A DNA stretch of 64,000 nucleotides from Sapria himalayana. Lineage: Eukaryota > Streptophyta > Magnoliopsida > Malpighiales > Rafflesiaceae. The stretch is from NCBI GenBank assembly GCA_029783825.1, contig JAREIK010016296.1:1-64000 (forward strand), read 5' to 3'. Shown piece by piece: positions 1 through 11,112 of this stretch (position 1 is its first letter; every line of letters starts with the position of its first letter). The notes below the pieces were generated by a model. The model saw only the letters and a list, made by a program, of their open reading frames with translations, did not search any database and was not told where the DNA came from. Position numbers and translations under genes: made by a program.

Positions 1-3000
1 GAAGTGCATTTGCTACAATTGCCACATGCAGTAAGGACTTGTAATATTAACTTTATATCAAATAATATTAGAATTTCACATAACTATAATATTTGATTTA
101 TGTGTTAGCTATCAATATATTATATTTGAATTCATAAATAGTCAAATCGATAATATCAAAATAAGTAAATATGTTGAGAAGATTTGTATTTATTAAATTT
201 ATAAAAAAATTTTATGGTATGATGAATTTATTTTATTTGTATATACTAATATATTTGCAATACACTTAATTTTATAAGTAATATTAGTAATATGTTAAAT
301 TATTGTTATTAAAATTATATGATTCGTGATTTAATTAATGATTTAGATGATAAATGATTCGATTCTTTAAAAGAATTAAAAATATATATGAATCGAAGAC
401 TGAATTGCTTCACATGAATTACTTCATGTGAATTAAAAATATATATGATTCAATTCTTTAAAGTAATATTAGTCAAATCGAAGACTGAATTGCTGAATCA
501 CGAATTGATTCACATGAATTAATTTAATATTGATTTTCAAAGGATAAAGATTATTTAAAAAATTACAAAAATAAAAACTAAAATACAAAAATAAAAATTA
601 TCAACCATACGAATTAATTAACGTGAAAAAATGTAACTATAATTTTTGGTATTATGAATCTAACGTGAAAAAGTAATAAAATACTAAATAAGTCACAAAA
701 ATAAAAATTAAAATTAAAATACCAAAAAAAATTATCAATTATAAAAAATAGGAATTAATTAACGTGAAAAAAAGTTATAAAAAATTTGATTCGTGATTTG
801 ATTCGATTTAATTCTTGATTCTCGATTAACAAATTAAGCATTTTGATTCTCGATTAATAAATTAAGCATTCTGATTCTCAATTTGAATCTTGATTTAATA
901 AATATAGTTAAAATAATGTAGAGAATATCCATAATTTTAGTAATAGAATTAATGATATAAAAATAAACATTTTAAAATACTAGTTTTTCACTATTTTATT
1001 ATTTATTTGCTTTTATTGATTCTATAGCTTAAGTTGTAAGAGTTAAAAATATTATAAAATTCATATGTGAGTTTATAAAACAACCATAAGAACCAAATAA
1101 TAAAATTTATATGCATATATAAATTTTATATAAATATTATGAAACAATGTAATTAGACAAATACTAATATATTAGATCTCATTAGAATTATTAAAATAAA
1201 AATACTAAAAACAAAGAAAAATAATACTCTATGAAACTTATACATTTAATGCTCTTATATAATAAGTAAAATAATTATGACAGTCGACATCCCACATGTC
1301 GAATGGTCCCATCAAAAAATATAAATAATAAAATAATAAAAATAAAATTGCAAGATCTTTCATAAAGCTAGTGTGTACAAGTTTATTATACTAAACTTAG
1401 AAGAAAGAAATTTTAACTAAGGCTTATTCAAGGTATTTCTAAAGATGTTTTATTGCTTAAATATATTATAGTAATAATTTTATTTTAAATCTTTTCCTTA
1501 AAGAAGAAATCATGCACACCTATGTGTTTATCTGTTTTTAAAATATTAGATTGAAATTTATATATTTTGCTGTATGATTGTTAATAGTAAATGATAATGT
1601 GAGAAGAGAGTCCATGCCCAATCTTTTCAAGCAAATAACGTATCTAAAGTATATTACATGTAATTGTGATCATCATTCTAAATTCTATATGTGCATCAGA
1701 TATATTACATAGAGGTGCATTATTTCAGCAAATGATAATGTGAGAAGAGATGCATGCCTAATCTCCTCAAGTAGATGATGTATCTAAATTATATTTCAAG
1801 AGAGTGTATACTATAATTTACTATATTCATATTGGGTCGTGCCAGGTCATGCCGAGTCGTGTTGATTTTGCCCCAAATGAAAATATAATAAATTCTAATT
1901 TTATGTTTATGTGTGCAATTAAAATATTATGAAATTTTAATTTTATATTTATGTAAAATAAAAATGAAAATTATCCAAAAAAAAAAATAAAATGTAAGCA
2001 TAATGTTTATATGATAAATATTATAAGATGACGCATAATCAAAAAAAATCAAAAAAATAAACAAAATAACATATTAATGAAAAAATTATCCAAAATAGTA
2101 TGAGTTATAATTGTCAATTCATGTCTATAATATGATATTGTTGATACATATTTATATCATCATAATATATGTGTCTGAATGTATCACTAGTGGTGACCTC
2201 AATATCCATTATCTTGACCTTGACGTTTTGTAAGTCATTATCTACTAATAATTTTTTTATTTTATCTTGAATGTTCAATCTTGAATTTTTTAATTATTCA
2301 TACATGTAAGTATCTCTATGATATTTGAATACAATCTCGATCTCTTATCAGAAATAATAATGATTATCACAGAAAAAGTAAACTTCGATGCTATGTTAGA
2401 CATCATAGAGGTCAGTAGATCATATGTTACCTTATATAGTATGGAATAAGTAAATTTGTATGATTTTTTTTAATTTAAAATATCTAAATTTTCTTTATCA
2501 TCATGTGAAAGGATAAAGTAGTAATTGATATCTAAGTACTGAGATATTTTATTCATATATGGTGAATTATCTCATCATTTGTCCCAAGCTAACTGAATGA
2601 AAAAGTTATTATCTCAAAATATGTTGTCTATCTTAATACTCGGAGCCTTGTTATAACTATATACCTAGTATCATAGTATATAAACATGTTACTTAATTTT
2701 TTCTAAATAAAATCTTTAGGTTCGTTTGTTTGGTTTATGAAAGTGGATATGTTTCTTAATATATTTTTTATCTCTTCTATCTTAATCTTAGGATATATAC
2801 AAGTATCCAAATAATATAGAGTTAAAATGGAGAATTAATATTTTAAATACTTGATTTCTATCTCAATAACCATGACACTAAATACAAGATATTTTCTATA
2901 TTTTCTAAAGTTGTTATTATTACCAAGTTTACACCTAAGTTTGTTATATTATAATGCAAATGATTGGAGCGTACACAGACGAATATAAGTTTGTTTTTTC

Positions 3001-4320
3001 ATAAAAAAATTTAAGGAATTTCATAAAAGAAATTTATTTATTAAATTAGAATCGTCAATAATATGTTCGTCATATTTTCTATTAATGTAGTAGAATATCA
3101 TTTGTTGGTAATAAACAAATAATGCTAATATAACGTTAGTATAATTTTAATAGTGTCTCACATTTATTTAAAATTTTTTAAGCCTCATTGATAAATAGTG
3201 ACTGTTAAATTCTTATTCTTTGCTAGATATCTTAAGTTATTTTAGTGAATTTCTTTTTTTTTTTAAGTAGACGAAAATTTTTTATTTATGCATGTACTAT
3301 TAAGTTTATAACATGACACATACATGTAATATAAAATTTTTATCTAATATTCTATCTCTGGTAGGTCAAACAAATATAATAATGACTACTTTGTTATTTA
3401 AAATATTAAATATTTTATTTTGAATATTATATTTTCTAAAAATTCTCATCGTACACTTATATATATGGCAGAACTATCATGATGATTAAGAGTCTTAAGA
3501 AATCCTATAAATTTTTTATTCAGTTTTTATTTTGAATCTATATAGTAGGCGATAAGACATACAATGATGCATCCTCATGATTAGTTTAAATATCGGACAT
3601 CATGAATATATTCAGTTATATTTTCTAAATTTATTAATTATTTTTCTAACTTATAATATTTTATTATGTTATTTTACGAGTGGATCTAAAAAATTTTATG
3701 ATATCTAAGCTAAAAGTATATTTGCATAATATTGATTACCATATGATCTTTATAAAATCTAATCGGAAGATTTATGGTCATAACTCATTTAATAATGCAT
3801 TTCTCCAAAGTCATTGTGATATGTGAAGAAGGTCAATAAAGCTCGACTTGATTTAATTTTAAAGATTTTGTTGCTTAGGTGAGTTTGCTTGGGATCTAAT
3901 ATATCATATTTTTTGGTGTATTAATTGGCACGTCTCTTAAGGTAGTCAGTGTCATATACTCTTACATATATATATTTATTATTTTATATATATATATATA
4001 TATATAATGCCGATTCTTCTTTGATATACCTAAAATTTTTATTCTCTATTATCTTAACATGTGTTTATATTATTGAAGTTTATTTAGATTAATTTTTTTA
4101 GATAAATGATTTTCTATCGAGACTATCTAAGAGAATTTAGTTTTGGCATTGGACATTTCACTCGGATTAATATTATTATCTAAATTTATATTAAATTTAT
4201 TATTATTAAACTCATCACGTGAAATTTTATAAGTTATATTTAGAATTTATATTATATAATAACAAAATTTTAAAAACTAAAAAAAATCATGTATCATAAT
4301 CATAATTGTGCATTGTTATT
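1..4320. other. AT-rich gene-free flank
   Basis: Strongly AT-rich sequence with many stops in all frames and no open frame, RNA gene or recognisable transposon domain. It holds short internal duplications, for example around 360-530 where a segment containing AAGACTGAATTGCT recurs, and a simple TA run near 3967-4008. Its mirror partner would lie beyond base 64000, so it cannot be compared with the other arm. Confidence 0.6.
1590..1800. repeat. imperfect direct duplication, ~140-bp spacing
   Basis: The motif AAATGATAATGTGAGAAGAG, followed by a similar stretch ending in GTATCTAAA, occurs near 1590-1640 and again near 1730-1780. The copies have diverged by several substitutions. Function is unknown; it may be a decayed transposon end. 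Confidence 0.5.
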
Positions 4321-4990
4321 TATTTGAGTAGAAACCTACGTATCACAATTATATTCGTTTGTCTTTCATACTATCACTTTTTACTACTTTTTGCAATCTC
4401 ATAAATCATAATAAGACTAGCAGTTATGAGAGCAGAGAGAGGGGAGGAAGAAATATAAAGTAGAAAAGAAGAATATTAAATTTTAGAAATTTCTATTTTA
4501 TATTTGTATAATTTTTTTATATTAAAATAATATATTTTTTAAAATTTATATAATTTTTCTAATTTTAAAAGGATAAATTCGACAATCATTGAATTTTTAC
4601 ATGAAGCTGTTAGAAACAAATTCGGCGGCTTCAGTTCGTTAGATCTTTAACAATTATTTGAGTAGAAGCCTATCTCCCATAATTATATTCGTTTGTATTT
4701 CATACTATAACTTTTTACTATTATTCACAATCTCATGAATCACAATAAGACTAATAGTTAGGAGAGCAGAGAAAGGAGAGAAAGAAATAGAAAATAGCAA
4801 AGGAAACATGAAATTTTAGAAATTTCTATTGTATATTTATAGAATTTTTTTATATTAAAATAATATATATATTTTTTACAATTTTTATAAATTTTCTAAT
4901 TTTAAAGGGTAAAAATTCTATAATCATTGAATTTCTACATGAAGTTGGAAACAAATTTGGCTCCTACAATTCATTAGATCTTTAACAATA
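4321..4990. repeat. two tandem copies of a ~335-bp unit
   Basis: The stretch from 4321 (TATTTGAGTAGAAACC) to about 4654 is repeated from 4655 (TATTTGAGTAGAAGCC) to about 4990. Both copies share a purine-rich middle with AGAGCAGAGA and end in TTAGATCTTTAACAAT. The spacing is 334-336 bases and the copies differ by scattered substitutions and small indels. No coding potential is visible. Confidence 0.75.
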
Positions 4991-5071
4991 ATTTTTTTCC
5001 ATCACTAATGATAGGCCATGCTCGTTATTTTTTGTGTTTGAGCATGTTATGTGAAAATATAATGGCACGAC

Positions 5072-5526
5072 TAGATGTGTTAAATGGGCTGGGCCGGCAT
5101 GTTATAGTGCCGTGCTTGGGCCCGTGTTGAGCATAGCCTCTGCACGAGTGATGTTCTAGGCCGAAAGTTTACGGCCCATGCCGTGCCTGGCACGACATGG
5201 CATACCTGGCACGGTACGATAGCCCCAAGCATCGAGTGATGCCTGACGGGGGGAGATGTGCCGATGCCTGATGGGGGGAGACATGCCGACGCCCAACGAG
5301 TGACGGAGGCACGGTGGCGTGGTGCCAAAACTTTAGGGTTTTAAAATTTTGACTGACCCGAACCAACATGATTCGGGCAAAATTAGGTCAAACCCGGCAG
5401 ATTTTAGCTCGCAGGCCTATGTTGGGCCTACTCTCTAAATAACCATGCCATGTTAGGCACATCACGTCAGCTAAGTTGGGCTTGGAAAAATTAAGCCGGG
5501 CTGGTCCGGTCCATTTGACATCTCTA
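5072..5526. mobile_element. non-autonomous hAT element, 455 bp
   Basis: It starts TAGATGTGTTAAATGGGC and ends with the matching inverted terminus (CCATTTGACATCTCTA). An exact 8-bp target duplication GGCACGAC flanks it at 5064-5071 and 5527-5534. An 8-bp duplication with a TAGAGGTGTCAAA-like terminus is typical of plant hAT elements. The interior is GC-rich, full of GCACGG/CCGTGC motifs, and encodes no transposase. Short open frames inside it are products of GC richness. Confidence 0.85.
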
Positions 5527-5534
5527 GGCACGAC

Positions 5535-5829
5535 CATGGGTTAATGACATGACTATTTTATTTTTTAAATTTAGGTCGGATTTGTTAAACACTAACTCGT
5601 GCCCAGCCTTGGGTCTTGGTCACTTGCCTTTGGATTGTGCCTAATGTACTAGGCACGTGGGTTGTGCTTGCCTAGCACGAGGCATGGCTGCCCACGACTC
5701 AACATGGCATGAACCATGCCTTGGGCCGGCACAATTTGGATTCGGGCACAATTTTTGATTATGTCATGTTGAGCCAGACATGATTAATTTGGGTCATTCT
5801 CGGGTTGTCCAGCCTACTTGATACTCCTA
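5535..5829. mobile_element. fragment of a second hAT-like family
   Basis: The segment has the same GCACGA/CATGCC-rich composition as the neighbouring hAT element and ends at 5829 with CAGCCTACTTGATACTCCTA. In reverse this closely resembles the terminus at 14022 (TAGAGGTGTCAAGTAGGCTG). No opposite terminus or target duplication was found, so it is probably truncated. Confidence 0.5.
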
Positions 5830-7081
5830 TTACCTTGTCCTTGAGATTTATTGAGGTTAAAATAAGTGTATCTAAAAACATTAAGAACCAAATTAGGTTG
5901 TCTCTTTATAGGATATAAAATTTGAAATGATATACACTGGTCACTAAGAAATAATAAAAGATGATATCTGATTAGTGAGAAATTATGATTAAAATTAAAT
6001 CTCCCCAAAAATATTTTGAAATAATTTTTAATAAGAGTATCTGAGATGTCTCAATCAAATATTTATTTTATATTTATCAAACCTATTTTGTTAATGTGTC
6101 GATATAGAAGATTTGTATAATTATGTGATCGAGATAGTAAGTGCTAAAGTGGTCTGATATAATTTTTAATGCATTATTATTTATTATTTTTTTTACTTTT
6201 TTATTAATTAATATATTATCATTTTATGAAAAATCTAAAAATAAAAAAAATATCTGATCTTATCTCAGAAGAGATATTTATGTATATTTTGAGTAATCTT
6301 AAACAAAAGTAATTGGATACTTAAATTTTTTTCTAGTTGTATCTCTACTTGATTCTCATACATCTTAGCAAATCAATTCGAATGGGTTCCTATTCAAGCC
6401 AGACTAGCATGTAGGATAAAAAGTTATGATAAACCTTCCTAATTGACATGTCTAGTATTTTATGGTCAAATATCCTTAACATTAGAATAAAATATCACAA
6501 GTTGGCTAGGTACGAGTGATAAAACTAAAAATATACAAGTAAATTGTCTAGCACATTCAAATATCTAGAATAAAATCATACCATGTAATAGATAATATAT
6601 AATTTACTCTGTTTGATCTCAAATAAATTTTTTATTAAAATCTCTTAATCTTATAATTAAATATTAATAAAAAAAAATAAAGTTAGAGTTAAGTTATCTG
6701 AAAATACAATTCATATAGAATAAACTATTAAAATAACATGTATAAGCAAGACATGAGAAAGTAATAAAGTTTTAAGCTGAATACTATCATATCTAATATT
6801 TTTTGAATGTTTGTCATTGACTATAATATTATTTTTAGAACATTAAAAAATATAGTAAATATGATATGATTACCGAACATATAAAATACATATGTCAAAT
6901 GACCTTGTGTAATGATAAAAAGTGATTGGGGCAATCATATGTCGAGTGTTTTCATCAAAAAAATATAAAAAAACAAAAATAATATAAAGAGAACTACACA
7001 AAATTTTTTAAGTTAAAAGTATTAGAGAATAATAATTATGGAATTGGGATCATATGGGAAGTCATTATATTGTATGCGTGG
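5830..7081. other. AT-rich gene-free stretch
   Basis: No gene, RNA or complete transposon is visible. A short stretch near 6940-6970 (ATGTCGAGTGTTTTCATCAAA) resembles one near 1295-1320, suggesting a dispersed decayed repeat. Confidence 0.5.
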
Positions 7082-7265
7082 ATTAAAGGTAATATATTGG
7101 TATGATGGTATCTTTTTCCAAGGGCGATAAGTTACGGGTTCGAGACACATTAGTCATAGTATTTTTGATTTTCAAAGGTAATAATATTGAGATATTATAT
7201 TTTTTTAGACTCTGCAAAGGCACGAGTATTGTTCAATAAATGTGAGATGTCAAAATATTTAAGTA
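7082..7265 (+). mobile_element. SINE-like element
   Basis: Contains GGTATGATGGTATC followed about 40 bases later by ACGGGTTCGAGACACATTAG, which looks like an RNA polymerase III B box (GGTTCGAGAC). A related layout recurs at 10693 (+), in the array at 21.5-23.0 kb and at 23090 (both on the minus strand). No terminal inverted repeats or coding frame. A tRNA-derived SINE is the best reading, from the box motif and dispersal only. Confidence 0.5.
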
Positions 7266-9419
7266 CCTATTATTATTTGTACTTGCCTTTGATTGATTTT
7301 AAAAAAATTTGATATATTGAATTAATGAAAATTTTGCAAAATTACCTTTTTAATACCTAAAATATTAAGTATTGATTACTTATTCTATGTTATCTAAAAT
7401 GATATTTGATCTATTGACTTCTTAGTATCTCTTTAGAATCAAAATATGTTTTTTGTTATCATAAATATAATTATTGATAAGGGAACAAATCTATCATATG
7501 ATATTTAAAAATTATTGACACGATTGAAGAATTAAAAAAATGTACATGACTATTTAAGTCCATGTAGATGAATTTTGCTAAGAATTTAAAATTTTAAACA
7601 ATCAAAATCAGAACTATTGTATAATTTTAGTGTATTACCATTATTATATATAGCATAATTTTGATTGTACAACTAATGATTTGAGTGTATTTATTTAATT
7701 TTTTTGAGCCTATTTATTATTATTATTATTTTATTGTATAATTTAAATAAAAAAATATTTTTTAAAATTTTATTTTTTTCATTTTTTGGTAAATGTGCCA
7801 TAAAAGTACAAGTTGTGCAATTGTACAATAGAGGCATAATCACTTTGGGCTGGTTCATGGTTGTGCAACACAATCACTGGAGGCCTAGAGCCCAGGTCTA
7901 GTTAGGCATGAGACAATAATAGCCTCAAGCATGAACCTAGGTTCTAGTTCCCATCCTAGCTTTTGATTAACCAAGTCTAGCTTTTTAATCCATAAGCTTG
8001 AATCTATATACAGATTTTCTCGCTATTAAAATGATAACACATACTTTTTTTTCTTCATATATTATAGGTTATTTCCAACTCATAGGTTATTGACTCGTTA
8101 GTCAATAATTATATTACAAATAATTAGTTATGATAACATTCATCATGATCCTGTCTCTTTTGATTATTCTTTTTATTCTTAACTATCATAATTATATCTC
8201 TTTTTTTTTCAGTTATTTTTATAGGAAATTCTAATCAAACATCTTTTCATTCACTAATATTATTTTGCTTATTATTGATATTGATCTAAAATATCTATGA
8301 TTAGATATTTTACTAGGTGTTTAATTTTACTAGATGTTTATGTTTGAGAATTTGTACCATAATGTTAGATATGTTTCTTCCCTAGCATGTGAGGCTTGTT
8401 AGTTAGAAAATTACATTAGAGTTTCATATCCTACCAACCAGACGTGTATAAGTAATAACCTATTTAATTTAATACTCTCAGGTATATGTGGACTTAGTAG
8501 AGATGTGATTAAACTATGTGCAAGAGAATCATAAGTAAGATTAATTACGTGATTATTATTAGGCCAAATATAATTTATGCAGTCAATATAATTAATTTTT
8601 TTTTAAATTATTCATGACAAATCTTTATAAGTAGAGTTCTTTGTATGTTTAGGTATTTTTGCCTTGGTATTTTTTTTGTGACCACAAGCACTTTCAATTT
8701 GTCTATTTTTTAGATTCTAGTTGAGCATTAACTTGCACAAAAAAGTAATCTACTGCAAGTTTTTAAATTTATTTGGGTATAATCTTATCTCTTAAAAAAT
8801 ATAAAATATACAGTAGTCTTGAGATTTTGCAAATAGATAATGTTCTAGGTGATGATGATAATTTTTTGTGAGATATTTTAAATTAGATATCTTCATGAAA
8901 AGACTAAATATCTATTTACTTTTCTAACTATTTTTTATTCTACTAGTTAGAAATTGAGATATATAATGTTTAATTCGATATTTTATGAATAGATGAAATA
9001 CATAAATTAAATAAATTTTTTCTTAAGGAAAAATTTAGGATTAAATTATTATTATAATCTTTGTTCTTACATCAAATCATCCAACTAATCCATTCAAGAA
9101 TACCTTGAGGATGTCTCGACTTACTTCATTCTCATCTATGCTCATTATACTGAATATTTATGCTCCAACTTGATGTGAATGTTGAGGTTTTTTGTTTTTA
9201 TGTTATGTATTCACCTATTGAAACATGGAGGGTTGTGAGGGAGACAATGTGTGATGTTGTTGACTAGTTGTTTAATAAGATTGTGAAGACCAAAATATAT
9301 CAGGTGATTGGAGACAAAATATTATAATTTTTATTTATAAAAATAATGGAGACTTTCAAAATTCTAATAACTATAAAAAATATTAAATTATGAGTCACAC
9401 TATGAAATGTTGAAAAAAA
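7266..9419. other. AT-rich gene-free stretch
   Basis: No gene or RNA recognised. The section from about 9060 to 9419 may be an older part of the LINE remnant that follows, but I could not align it to a protein domain. Confidence 0.45.
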
Positions 9420-9633
9420 AAAACAATTGAAAATAGACTAAAAAGAGAATGGGGACTGTAAGTTAGATGTGCTATAAGACTAGAAATGAAATTATTAAAA
9501 AGAAAATTAAATTAACATTATAGATGATAAGATAAAAGAGAATCGTTTGAGGTGCTTTGGTCTCGTCCAAAATAATGAATTTCGAGACTAGTGAGATGAA
9601 TGGATCAAAAAAAACTAGAGCCTTGTGTGCACA
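9420..9633 (+). mobile_element. LINE reverse-transcriptase 3' remnant
   Basis: Read on the plus strand with stops and frame changes, it gives KTRNEIIKK and then DDKIKENRLRCFGLVQ. This resembles the conserved C-terminal tail of plant non-LTR reverse transcriptases (a pattern like KxRENRLRWFGHVQRR). At least one in-frame stop is present, so it is dead. A composite hAT element is inserted directly after it. Confidence 0.5.
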
Positions 9634-9641
9634 TGTTAGAG

Positions 9642-10676
9642 TAGAAGTGTCAACATGGCTAGCCTTGCTCGGCTCGACACGAGGCACGACATGATTTGCC
9701 TGTGCCTGGGCCGGCCCAACATGGGAATTTTCCGTGCCCGTGCCGTGCTTGTCAACGACACCAACTGTGACATGCTGAGGCCAACTGGGCCTCATGTCTT
9801 GCCTGGCCCGACACGGTACTGTGGCCCGTTGGCACGCTACCAAACCCTGATAGTGAAGAAACTCGATGGGTGAAACTCGAAAATCCCTGATAGTGAAGAA
9901 AATCACGGTGGGAGGGAAGCGTGTGGTGCGGCGGCACGCCACCAAACCCTAATTTTTTTAAATTAGGGTTTGGCCTGACTGGGGCGAACCCTGCGGATTT
10001 GTGCTGCGGGCCCGCGATGGGATAACCTCTATAGACCCATGCTGGGTTAGGCACGACACGGTACAGTAACAGTGCTAGGCCAGACCTGTCATGGAAGCAC
10101 GTTCGGGCTGGCTAAAAATAGGTCTATAGGTGTCAACCGGGCTGGGCCAGCCCGGCACGAGGCACGGCACGGTTCAGTCGTGCCTGGCCGGCCCGGCATG
10201 GGAATTTCCCGTGCCCGGGCTTATGCCGTGCCCGACCACGGCACAATCGTGCCGTGCTTGGCCCAGCACGGTACCGTGGCCCGTTGGCATGGTACCGTGC
10301 TTAATTTTTTTTTTTTAAATTAGGGTTACTGGGCGCCGAAACCCTAATTTTTTTTTTAAATTATGGTTTCGGGCGCGCCCAATTCCTAATTTTTTTTAGA
10401 ATTAGGATTTCTGGCGCGCCCAATCCCTTTTTTTTTTTTTAATTTAGGGTTCGGTTCGGCCGGGCCGAACCCGGCGAATCGTGCCGTGGGCCCGTGCCAG
10501 GCTGAACCCCCAAAAAACCATGCCGGGATAGGCACGGCACGGTTACCGTTCCGTGCCGTGCCTGGCCTGGCACGGAAGCCCGGTTGGGCCTGGAAAAAAT
10601 GTGTCGGCCCGGCCCGGCCCGTTTGACATTTCTAAATAGGTCAGACCGGTCTGACACGTCCCATTTGACACTTCTA
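9642..10676. mobile_element. hAT element carrying a nested hAT insertion
   Basis: It begins TAGAAGTGTCAACATGG and ends CCCATTTGACACTTCTA, an inverted pair. The exact 8-bp target duplication TGTTAGAG lies at 9634-9641 and 10677-10684. Total length is 1035 bp. Removing the inner element and one copy of its target duplication leaves about 517 bp, the size class of the other GC-rich hAT copies here. It encodes no transposase. Confidence 0.88.
10125..10634. mobile_element. inner hAT element, 510 bp, inserted in the outer hAT
   Basis: Begins TATAGGTGTCAACCGGGC and ends GGCCCGTTTGACATTTCTA. The exact 8-bp target duplication AATAGGTC lies at 10117-10124 and 10635-10642. The interior has CCGTGCC-type repeats and several AAATTAGGGTT/AACCCTAATTT pairs next to T runs. 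It is non-coding. It is younger than the outer element because it sits inside it. Confidence 0.88.
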
Positions 10677-10692
10677 TGTTAGAGGCCTTCCT

Positions 10693-10860
10693 TTGGTGCG
10701 ATCACAAATACTTTCATTTAAGTATGGTAAATCTTGGGTTCAAGACTCCTCAGACATATTTTATTTGATTTTTGTAACGAAGTTGAGATATTAATCTCTC
10801 TCACACCCTGTGCTAACGCGAGAGCATTGTGTACTGAGTGCAACCCCCACCTCTATCCAC
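10693..10860 (+). mobile_element. SINE-like element
   Basis: Contains GGTGCGATCACAAATACTTT, then TTGGGTTCAAGACTCCTCAG (degenerate B box), then AGATATTAATCTCTCTCACA, matching the order of motifs in the 21.5-23.0 kb array read on the minus strand. It lies just after the composite hAT. No coding potential. Confidence 0.5.
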
Positions 10861-10886
10861 AGATAGTTAGCTTGGTCCTTCTCAGT

Positions 10887-10980
10887 TCTATTAGGGTTTA
10901 AGATTTAAGATTTAGAATTTAGAATTTTTTTTTTTTTACATTAGGGTTTAAGATTTAGAATTTAGAATTTCTAAGATGGT
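10887..10980. repeat. degenerate TTTAGGG-like repeats
   Basis: Units related to TTAGGGTTTAAGATTTAGAA are repeated around a T run. The motif resembles a decayed plant telomere repeat (TTTAGGG). The left arm has one more 7-base unit (AAGATTT) than the right arm. Confidence 0.55.
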
Positions 10981-11112
10981 GCCCTTGCACGTCGGATGCT
11001 ACTTTTGACTAGCAGGACCTACTTTTAATGTTATGTGTTGTAAAGTCAGTTCTTTGTGCTTAGACATGTCTTCTAATGCCCCCTTCCTTCCCCCTTGTTT
11101 CTGAATACACAG

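Noticed and set aside
7120..7160. tRNA gene suggested by the GGGTTCGAGAC box
   Set aside because: No cloverleaf stems can be drawn around it; the B-box-like motif recurs in dispersed copies, so a SINE fits better.
9472..9945. 157-codon minus-strand open frame
   Set aside because: It runs across the hAT terminus into the LINE remnant on the wrong strand, with composition-driven sequence and no family resemblance.
10887..10980. Interstitial telomere
   Set aside because: The units are degenerate and mixed with AAGATTTAGAA; there is no run of perfect TTTAGGG.
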